The notes below the pieces were generated by a model. That model did no database searches, was not told where the DNA came from, and was given only the letters and a program-made list of their open reading frames with translations. A stretch of DNA of 11,740 nt from an uncultured Eubacteriales bacterium (GTDB lineage Bacteria; Bacillota; Clostridia; Oscillospirales; CAG-272): NCBI GenBank assembly GCA_900547725.1, contig URHR01000057.1:1-11740 (forward strand). Reading direction: 5' to 3'. Shown here piece after piece: positions 1 to 4,346 of the stretch. Position 1 is the first letter of the stretch. Every line of letters starts with the position of its first letter. A program made the position numbers and the translations under genes.

Positions 1-94
1 CCGCGGAGTCGAACCCCGAAGGGGCGCCAGCAGGCGGAATCTCGGCACTCGTGTAAGGCATTTTACAACCGTTAACAAGTAACATTCCCCCAAA

Positions 95-122
95 GTAGAG
101 CGACACATGGGTCGTTCCCTAC
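95..122. repeat. Degenerate intergenic palindrome
   Basis: Read on the minus strand this is a partly decayed palindrome. GTAGGGAACGACCC forms one arm around an ATG-like centre, and the other arm has picked up mismatches (GTCGCTCTAC instead of a perfect mirror). No ORF or promoter overlaps it convincingly. It resembles the short mobile-looking palindromes scattered between genes in many Clostridia, but that resemblance is from memory and family membership is inferred. Confidence 0.5.
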
Positions 123-132
123 AACACCACAT

Positions 133-159
133 TTTAACGGTTTACATTTAACGGTTTAC
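133..159. repeat. Tandem 13-bp direct repeat
   Basis: TTTAACGGTTTAC occurs twice, at 133-145 and 147-159, separated by one base. The inverted core AACCGTTAA appears at about 67-75, so the two direct copies can each pair with it, and the palindrome at 95-122 would lie in the loop. I see no coding capacity here. The arrangement could be a small decayed mobile element or a protein-binding array. Confidence 0.6.
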
Positions 160-169
160 GCACTCTACA

Positions 170-195
170 GGGGCGCAATCCGCAGGGAGCGCCCC
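170..195. repeat. Short palindrome GGGGCGC...GCGCCCC
   Basis: A 7-bp perfect inverted repeat (170-176 with 189-195) around a 12-base loop. It lies in the gene-free left end together with the other palindromes and is not followed by a T-run on either strand, so it is not a convincing terminator. Confidence 0.5.
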
Positions 196-271
196 GCAAA
201 TTAACCCACCCTTCGTTCATTCACTAACTTGAACCATTTCTATCCGGTAGCGGGAGCGAAGCGTAAGCTGT

Positions 272-296
272 CCCAATCCCGCTGGACGGGATTGGG
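272..296. repeat. Perfect 10-bp hairpin
   Basis: CCCAATCCCG (272-281), loop CTGGA, CGGGATTGGG (287-296). It is a perfect GC-rich hairpin without a T-tract on either side, lying downstream of miaA on the minus strand after repeat copy A. It may be part of a repeat element or a weak or Rho-assisted end point for miaA transcripts; its function is unknown. The remainder of 1-385 shows no gene I can support. Confidence 0.6.
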
Positions 297-385
297 CGCG
301 GGAGCAGCCGGAATTCACGACACGGCAAACGGCTGCATCCAAAATCCGCACAACATAAACATAGGAGTAAAAACCCCCTTAGTTA

Positions 386-459
386 AAATTCTTGAAAGTC
401 TTGAAAACTTCTTCTAAGAAGTTTTCAAGCAGGGTTTGGGACAGCGTCCCAAGGTCTTA
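386..459 (+). repeat. Two-hairpin repeat, copy A
   Basis: Two adjacent hairpins lie 11 bases beyond the miaA stop codon. The first has 14-bp arms (400-413 with 416-429, core GAAAACTTCTT). The second is TTGGGAC-AGC-GTCCCAA (436-452). They are joined by GCAGGG and end in AAGGTCTTAC. The same layout recurs at 4270-4346 and, inverted, at 4151-4227, with stem bases exchanged in pairs. A role as a 3'-end, insulating or mobile palindromic element is inferred. There is no clean U-run, so it is not a textbook terminator. Confidence 0.75.
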
Positions 460-469
460 CCCTTCCCCT

Positions 470-1408
470 TCAAACTTCCACCCACTTCACATAATCCTTC
501 GCGCGAAACCACGTCATCTGGCGCTTCGCGTAACGGCGCGTCGCTAAGCGGAGACGGGAAACCGCCTCATCCAAGGACTCTTCGCCGCGCAGATAGGATA
601 GTAACTCCTTGTAGCCGATCGCCTGCGCCGCAGTCGCGTTGACTGCAAAAATACCGTCGGATAAAAGGCGGCGCGTCTCGTCCAGCAAGCCGGAGGAAAG
701 CATCCGGTCTACCCGCGCGTCAATCCTGCGGTTCAAAGTTTCACGCGTCCATGAAAGACCTACCACATACGGACAGTAAGTCGGGTCGAAAAACGCGTTT
801 TCGCGATCCACCTCGGTCTTGGTTCGTCCCGTCACACGATAGATTTCAAGCGCCCGTATCACGCGCGGTACGTTGTTCTCGTGAATTGCCAACGCGCTCG
901 CAGGATCTACCTCCGCCAACATCGCGTGGAGCGCCGCGTTGCCGTGCGCCGCGCGGTACGCCTCCAACTCGGCGCGAACCGCAGGATTCGCCGTCGCTCC
1001 CGCGTCGTTTCCGCCCCGCAGAAGCCTGTCCAGATATAGCCCCGTCCCGCCGCAAAGAACCGGCAGTTTTGCGCGCGCGTGAATGTCGGAAATCACCTCG
1101 CGCGCCGCCGTGACGTACTCCGCGCAGGAATACGGCACTTCAGGATTCACAATGTCGATCATGTGGTGCGGAATGCCGCCCATTTCTTCCCTTGTCGGCT
1201 TCGCAGTTCCGATGTCCATGCGGCGGTAGACCTGCATCGAATCGCAGGAAACCACCTCGCCGCCCATCTGTTGCGCCAACTCCACCGCAAGGCAGCTCTT
1301 CCCGCTCGCCGTAGGTCCGACAATGCAGAGAAGCGGGATGCGGTCGGGCGCTTTCTCAAACACAGCGCGAGCCTGTGCAATCGCATTTGCAATCATCGTT
1401 TCCGTCAT
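470..1408 (-). CDS. miaA: tRNA dimethylallyltransferase MiaA
   Basis: MiaA transfers a dimethylallyl group from DMAPP to N6 of A37 in tRNAs that read codons starting with U, improving codon-anticodon pairing. The protein shows the family's landmarks in order: P-loop GPTASGKS (residues 31-38); CDSMQVYR with the catalytic Asp/Ser region (55-62); GTAKPT (67-72); HH-D motif (81-85); GGTGLY (120-125); N-PRVIRALE (179-188); and the C-terminal TRRYAKRQMTWFR (290-302). Length is 312 aa, normal for the family. I chose the ATG at 1408 rather than an upstream in-frame start near 1438 because GGAGGGG lies a few bases before it and homology begins shortly after. It is monocistronic here, with its own consensus promoter about 40 bases upstream. 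It is immediately upstream of repeat copy A. In many Bacillota miaA sits near mutL or hfq; neither is visible. Confidence 0.96.
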   Translation of the reverse strand: MTETMIANAIAQARAVFEKAPDRIPLLCIVGPTASGKSCLAVELAQQMGGEVVSCDSMQVYRRMDIGTAKPTREEMGGIPHHMIDIVNPEVPYSCAEYVTAAREVISDIHARAKLPVLCGGTGLYLDRLLRGGNDAGATANPAVRAELEAYRAAHGNAALHAMLAEVDPASALAIHENNVPRVIRALEIYRVTGRTKTEVDRENAFFDPTYCPYVVGLSWTRETLNRRIDARVDRMLSSGLLDETRRLLSDGIFAVNATAAQAIGYKELLSYLRGEESLDEAVSRLRLATRRYAKRQMTWFRAKDYVKWVEV

Positions 1409-1446
1409 TCCGTCCCCTCCTTCCGCATCCGAAATCAACCCATTTT

Positions 1447-1475
1447 ATTATACACCCTTTCGGCGCGCTTGTCAA
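1447..1475 (-). promoter_or_regulatory. Sigma-A promoter for miaA
   Basis: On the minus strand, TTGACA (1470-1475), a 17-base spacer and TATAAT (1447-1452) form a perfect consensus pair, placing the start of transcription near 1440 and leaving a leader of about 30 bases with the ribosome binding site. It lies directly downstream of the rplA terminator, so miaA is probably uncoupled from the ribosomal operon. Confidence 0.9.
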
Positions 1476-1502
1476 GTTTTTTTCGGGAGTGTATAGAACA
1501 AT

Positions 1503-1531
1503 ACCCCCTCGGAGATATGCTCCGAGGGGGT
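1503..1531 (-). terminator. Terminator of the rpmG-rplA operon
   Basis: A perfect 12-bp stem (1503-1514 with 1520-1531; ACCCCCTCGGAG on the plus strand) with a 5-base loop lies about 30 bases past the rplA stop. On the minus-strand RNA it is followed by a moderately U-rich stretch (UAUUGUUCU). The stem is very stable and sits between rplA and the miaA promoter, which supports intrinsic termination even though the U-tract is interrupted. Confidence 0.8.
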
Positions 1532-1532
1532 T

Positions 1533-1564
1533 GCTTATCAGCTTATCAGCTTATCAACTTATCA
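1533..1564 (-). repeat. Four tandem 8-bp repeats at the rplA stop
   Basis: Read on the minus strand, TGATAAGY is repeated four times without a gap, beginning exactly with the rplA stop codon (TGA at 1564-1562, immediately followed in frame by TAA). Only one base differs between copies. The array ends where the terminator stem begins. It probably arose by slippage. It leaves several stop codons behind rplA in more than one frame. Confidence 0.9.
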
Positions 1565-2251
1565 GCCAAGCTTCGCCTGATTGATCTTGATGCCGGGGCC
1601 CATGGTCGAGGCGATCACGCAGCTCTTGATATACTGTCCCTTTGCCGCCGCCGGCTTTGCCTTGATGATAGCACCCAGCAGAGCGTCAAAGTTCTCCTTC
1701 AGCTTATCCGCGCCGAACGAAGCCTTGCCGATCGGGCAGTGGATAATGTTGGTCTTGTCCAGACGGTACTCAATCTTACCTGCCTTCGCTTCGGTAACAG
1801 CCTTCGCGACGTCGGGGGTAACCGTGCCCGCCTTGGGAGACGGCATCAAGCCCTTCGGACCGAGAACCTTACCGAGACGACCGATGACGGACATCATGTC
1901 GGGAGACGCGATGACCACGTCGAAATCGAACCAGTTTTCCTTCTGGATCTTCTCTGCGTACTCCGCACCGCCGACATAATCAGCGCCTGCGTCGAGTGCT
2001 TTCTGAACATTGTCGCCCTTGGTAAAGACAAGGGTCTTGACCTTCTTACCGGTTCCGTTCGGGAGCACAACCGCGCCGCGAACCTGCTGGTCTGCGTGAC
2101 GGGAGTCAACGCCCAGACGGACATGAACCTCGATGGTCTCGTCGAACTTCGCCTTGGAGGTCTGGCAAACCAGAGCCATTGCCTCAGCGGTATCGTACTG
2201 CTTGGACTTCTCATACAGCTTTACGCTGTCAACATACTTCTTTCCGTTCAT
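1562..2251 (-). CDS. rplA: 50S ribosomal protein L1
   Basis: L1 binds 23S rRNA at the mobile L1 stalk that helps release deacylated tRNA from the E site, and in many bacteria represses its own operon by binding the mRNA. Visible signatures are HVRLGVDSRHADQQVRG (residues 43-59), LGPKGLMPSPKAGTVT (130-145) and GKIEYRLDKTNIIHCPIGK (158-176). Length is 229 aa, typical. The ATG at 2251 is preceded by GGAGGG, which begins directly after the rplK stop codon; the genes are 13 bases apart, so translation is probably coupled. It is the last gene of the operon. The usual next genes, rplJ and rplL, are absent. The stop codon lies inside a tandem octamer repeat. Confidence 0.98.
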   Translation of the reverse strand: MNGKKYVDSVKLYEKSKQYDTAEAMALVCQTSKAKFDETIEVHVRLGVDSRHADQQVRGAVVLPNGTGKKVKTLVFTKGDNVQKALDAGADYVGGAEYAEKIQKENWFDFDVVIASPDMMSVIGRLGKVLGPKGLMPSPKAGTVTPDVAKAVTEAKAGKIEYRLDKTNIIHCPIGKASFGADKLKENFDALLGAIIKAKPAAAKGQYIKSCVIASTMGPGIKINQAKLG

Positions 2252-2264
2252 TCTTCAGCCCTCC

Positions 2265-2690
2265 TCAGTCTTCAACGGTCACGCCCATGGAGCGCGCGGT
2301 TCCGGCGATCATGCTCATAGCCGTCTCAATCGTTGCCGCGTTCAGGTCGGGCATCTTGGTTTCGGCAATCTTTCTGACCTGCTCTTTGGTCAGCGTTGCG
2401 ACCTTGGTCTTGTTCGGCTTATCGGAACCGGACTCGATGCCGGCAGCCTTCTTGATCAGAACCGGAGCGGGCGGGGTCTTGGTGATAAACGTAAAGGAAC
2501 GGTCAGCGTAAACCGTGATCACGACAGGGATAATCAGACCGATGTCGTTCTTGGTTCTCTCGTTGAAATCTTTCGTGAAAACCGGAATTGCAACGCCGTA
2601 CTGACCCAGTGCAGGACCGACAGGCGGCTGCGGGGTCGCCTTACCGGCGGGAAGCTGCAATTTGATATAACCTAAAATCTTCTTTGCCAT
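2265..2690 (-). CDS. rplK: 50S ribosomal protein L11
   Basis: L11 forms part of the GTPase-associated centre on 23S rRNA, contacts elongation factors, and is needed for RelA-type stringent sensing. The 141-residue protein has the N-terminal domain with the PPVGPALGQ motif (residues 22-30), which carries the prolines facing the thiostrepton site, and the C-terminal RNA-binding domain with KTKVATLTKEQVRKIAETKMPDL (about 94-116) and the closing GTARSMGV (130-137). An oddity is that the common GVNIM-F stretch reads GVAIPVF (32-38). The start ATG has GGAGGT about 10 bases upstream. Its leader carries a likely L1-binding structure. Confidence 0.98.
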   Translation of the reverse strand: MAKKILGYIKLQLPAGKATPQPPVGPALGQYGVAIPVFTKDFNERTKNDIGLIIPVVITVYADRSFTFITKTPPAPVLIKKAAGIESGSDKPNKTKVATLTKEQVRKIAETKMPDLNAATIETAMSMIAGTARSMGVTVED

Positions 2691-2710
2691 AGTATTTTTT
2701 ACCTCCGAAT

Positions 2711-2773
2711 GTGGTTTTCTGCGGAAGCCTGCAAAATTTGCTTCCTCCCACTCGTAACCGAAAAGCCGGTTAC
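2711..2773 (-). promoter_or_regulatory. rplK leader, probable L1-binding mRNA site
   Basis: The 84-base gap between nusG and rplK can fold into two stems on the minus strand. A hairpin GTAACCG/CGGTTAC (2767-2773 with 2754-2760) follows the nusG stop directly. Next, GTGGGAGGAAGC (2751-2740) pairs through GGAAGC/GCTTCC (2723-2728), with the outer GTGG/CCAC (2711-2715) closing an asymmetric internal loop containing GGAG. The layout GTGGGAG...stem...ACCAC before rplK matches, as I recall it, the Bacillota leader that mimics the L1 site on 23S rRNA and lets excess L1 repress rplK-rplA. The structure is seen; the regulatory role is inferred from family knowledge. Confidence 0.65.
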
Positions 2774-2774
2774 G

Positions 2775-3326
2775 TTAGCTGTTTGCCTCGAGGAGTTTGA
2801 CAGCACTTGTCTCCAACTCAACGGGCATATCCCGATGTCCGCGCTTGACCAGAACGGTAACGCTCTTGAGGTCGTCGGAAATCGACTGCACAACGCCGTT
2901 GTACCCCTCAAACAGCCCGCTGATGATCGAAACGGAATCTCCCACCGCATAGGACACGCGAACCTGCGGCGCACTCTCAATCGACAGTGCGGCAACCTCG
3001 TCATCGGTCAGCGGGGTCGGTCTGGAGCCGGGACCGACGAAACCCGTCACGCCTGTGATATTCCGCACCGCGTGCCAGCTTTCCTCGTTCATGACCATCT
3101 TGATATAAACGTAGCACGGGAAAATCTTGGTCTCGACTTCCTTTTCCGTCTCGCCGTTCTTTTCGATCACGGTTTCGGTCGGAATGCGGATGTCGAAGAT
3201 CTGATCGCCCAGTCCTCTGTTCTCGATGATCTTCTCCAAACTGGTTTTGACTTTGTTTTCGTAGCCCGAATAGGTGTGCGCAACATACCACCGCGGACCT
3301 ACATTCATTTCATTGATATCACTCAT
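2775..3326 (-). CDS. nusG: Transcription termination/antitermination factor NusG
   Basis: NusG binds RNA polymerase next to the clamp through its NGN domain and, through its KOW domain, contacts Rho, ribosomal S10 or DNA, affecting pausing and termination. The NGN domain covers about residues 11-107 (WYVAHTYSGYENKV at 13-26, FPCYVYIKM at 69-77, GVTGFVG at 92-98). The KOW domain covers about 125-160 (VGDSVSIISGLFEGYNGVV). Length is 183 aa from the ATG at 3326. An in-frame upstream start at 3410 would add residues overlapping secE and is not credible. No strong ribosome binding site precedes 3326, and the start is only 4 bases from the secE stop, so coupled translation is likely. Confidence 0.97.
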   Translation of the reverse strand: MSDINEMNVGPRWYVAHTYSGYENKVKTSLEKIIENRGLGDQIFDIRIPTETVIEKNGETEKEVETKIFPCYVYIKMVMNEESWHAVRNITGVTGFVGPGSRPTPLTDDEVAALSIESAPQVRVSYAVGDSVSIISGLFEGYNGVVQSISDDLKSVTVLVKRGHRDMPVELETSAVKLLEANS

Positions 3327-3330
3327 GGTC

Positions 3331-3744
3331 TTACTGGAACAGTCTGATGATGGCGTTGATTCCCTCGCTGAGTCCGAAATCAAGCAGGCAGATGACCAAC
3401 GCGCAGACAATCAAAGCAATCAGCACGACAATCGTGCTTCTCTTGGTCTCCGCCCATGACAGCCATGTCACGCGCTTGACCTCGCTTTCGTACTCGCCTG
3501 CCACCTTGCTGACCTTCGCGCGATTGCGGATTGCCAACACGATAACCAACACCAGAATCGCGCCGAGGATTCCCTCGACGATGATGTTACCCGTAGACAT
3601 CACGAACTTGCTTCCGGCGGAAACCGTGGAGCGGTAAGTGGTGTAGAACGGAATCGCAAGCAACGCCAGATACATCACCGCGAAAAGCCCGAAGACGAAC
3701 CATCTGAGTACGCCTTTCTTATTGAAAAAGCTCTTTACACTCAT
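3331..3744 (-). CDS. secE: Preprotein translocase subunit SecE, long form
   Basis: SecE stabilises SecY in the protein-conducting channel. The conserved cytoplasmic segment and last helix are clear: EVKRVTWLSWAETKRSTIVV (residues 88-107), followed by a membrane helix at about 104-123. Unlike the single-helix SecE of about 60-70 residues usual in Bacillota, this protein has 137 residues with two more predicted membrane helices (about 14-34 and 52-72), recalling the three-helix SecE of Enterobacteria. The ATG at 3744 is chosen because GAGGGG lies a few bases upstream; the longer frame from 3804 would overlap rpmG. It sits between rpmG (14 bases away) and nusG, the canonical place. Confidence 0.93.
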   Translation of the reverse strand: MSVKSFFNKKGVLRWFVFGLFAVMYLALLAIPFYTTYRSTVSAGSKFVMSTGNIIVEGILGAILVLVIVLAIRNRAKVSKVAGEYESEVKRVTWLSWAETKRSTIVVLIALIVCALVICLLDFGLSEGINAIIRLFQ

Positions 3745-3758
3745 TTTCGTCCCCTCGC

Positions 3759-3920
3759 TTACTTCGTTTCTTTGTGAAGTGTATGCTTGCGGCAGTACTT
3801 GCAATACTTCATGAGTTCCAGTCTGTCCGGGTCATTTTTCTTGTTTTTCTTGGTGTCATAATTTCTCTGCTTGCATTCACTGCACGCAAGAGTCACTTTG
3901 ACTCGTGCATCATTAGCCAT
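3759..3920 (-). CDS. rpmG: 50S ribosomal protein L33
   Basis: A 53-residue protein beginning MANDARVKVTLACSECKQRN. L33 is a small zinc-ribbon protein of the large subunit near the E site. The four metal-binding cysteines are present as two C-x-x-C pairs (Cys13/Cys16 in CSEC and Cys40/Cys43 in CKYC), so this is the zinc-binding form. Other family marks are YDTKKNK (21-27) and the closing KYCRKHTLHKETK. A strong GGGAGGTG site precedes the ATG at 3920. It is the first gene of the operon; the tRNA-Trp gene often found between rpmG and secE in this phylum is absent. Confidence 0.95.
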   Translation of the reverse strand: MANDARVKVTLACSECKQRNYDTKKNKKNDPDRLELMKYCKYCRKHTLHKETK

Positions 3921-4077
3921 TTAGCGGCACCTCCCATTTTGAATTATTTGATCCGGCATATCGCCGAACCCGTGTACCTCCCTCCCGAGAGCATCGGACG
4001 CCGAGATGATCGGTTGCGCATCGCCCGAGAATTCCGCGGTTCAGAACCGCAAAGAAAAAGCCCTCTCGCAGAGGTAC
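3921..4077 (-). ncRNA. Structured 5' leader of rpmG
   Basis: Transcription from the promoter at 4082-4110 would begin near 4075-4077 and leave about 155 untranslated bases. The very 5' end, GTACCTC (4077-4071), can pair with GAGGTAC (3980-3974), and CGAGAG (4068-4063) with CTCTCG (3991-3986), forming a closing stem around about 70 bases. Inside is a perfect hairpin GCGGTT-CTG-AACCGC (4050-4036). I see no ORF in it. It may be a regulatory leader; I do not recognise the class. A T-box was considered and rejected. The pairing is visible; function is unknown. Confidence 0.5.
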
Positions 4078-4081
4078 TCCC

Positions 4082-4110
4082 ATTATACCACATTTTCCAT
4101 AGCTTGTCAA
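4082..4110 (-). promoter_or_regulatory. Sigma-A promoter of the rpmG operon
   Basis: Perfect TTGACA (4105-4110), 17-base spacer and TATAAT (4082-4087) on the minus strand. The spacer ends in AATGTGG, giving an extended -10 (TGG directly before TATAAT). It is an expected very strong promoter for a growth-related operon. It lies just downstream of inverted repeat copy C, which may shield it from read-through of the decarboxylase operon. Confidence 0.93.
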
Positions 4111-4150
4111 GTCTTTTTTTCGCATTTTTTTGAATCAACAAAGATAGGAA

Positions 4151-4227
4151 AGACCTTGGGGCGTTGCCCCAAGCCCCATTTAAGAGACTTTTTTGGAAAA
4201 AGTCTCTTAAAAATCTCCAAAAACTTT
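4151..4227 (-). repeat. Two-hairpin repeat, copy C (inverted)
   Basis: Same design as copies A and B but in the opposite orientation. CTTGGGGC-GTT-GCCCCAAG (4155-4173) is followed by a 15-bp stem TTTAAGAGACTTTTT/AAAAAGTCTCTTAAA with loop TGG (4179-4211). Read on the minus strand it aligns almost base for base with plus-strand copy B, ending in AAGGTCTTT. It forms the left half of the large inverted repeat between the decarboxylase and rpmG operons. Confidence 0.75.
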
Positions 4228-4272
4228 CATTCAAGGGCGGGATTCGTTACGGAATCCCGCCCTTGAATGAAA
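4225..4272. repeat. Perfect 21-bp hairpin at the centre of the composite repeat
   Basis: Bases 4225-4245 are the exact reverse complement of 4252-4272, with loop GTTACG. The core is CAAGGGCGGGATTC. Copies C and B flank it in mirror orientation, so 4151-4346 as a whole is a nested palindrome of about 195 bases. It may be a bidirectional insulator, an IS-derived palindrome or a fold-back transposable relic. Confidence 0.85.
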
Positions 4273-4346
4273 TTCTTGAAGGTTCTTGGGAAACTTCTTC
4301 CAAGAAGTTTCCCAAGCAGGGTTCGGGACAGAGTCCCGAGGTCTTT
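4270..4346 (+). repeat. Two-hairpin repeat, copy B
   Basis: A 15-bp stem (4285-4299 with 4302-4316, CTTGGGAAACTTCTT) is joined by CAGGGT to TCGGGAC-AGA-GTCCCGA (4323-4339) and ends in GAGGTCTTTA. Relative to copy A, paired positions have changed together (AA to GG with TT to CC; T-A to C-G), so pairing has been kept. Its end overlaps the stop codon of the upstream oadA-like gene (4345-4347). Confidence 0.78.

Noticed and set aside
1..30. tRNA T-arm-like sequence GGGGTTCGACTCC on the minus strand at the left edge
   Set aside because: The stem has a mismatch, and the bases that should form the anticodon and D arms (about 30-75) show no cloverleaf. The acceptor end would lie outside the window. 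At most a fragment.
1..81. Possible 3' end of a plus-strand gene entering from the left, ending at TAA near 75 or 80
   Set aside because: Two plus frames are open for only about 25 codons, and neither gives a recognisable protein or has a terminator after it.
229..417. Plus-strand 62-codon open frame
   Set aside because: Begins with TTG without a ribosome binding site, runs through a perfect hairpin and into repeat copy A. Likely chance.
386..459. Copy A as a standard intrinsic terminator of miaA
   Set aside because: Stable stems are present but neither is followed by a real U-run on the minus-strand RNA, so I list it as a repeat rather than a terminator.
3745..3758. tRNA-Trp gene expected between rpmG and secE
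   Set aside because: Only 14 bases separate the two genes.
4020..4060. T-box riboswitch in the rpmG leader (GAACCGCGG resembles the T-box core)
   Set aside because: The core lacks the full TGG-ACCGCG context, only about 30 bases precede it, which leaves no room for a specifier stem, and the downstream gene is not an amino-acid-related gene.
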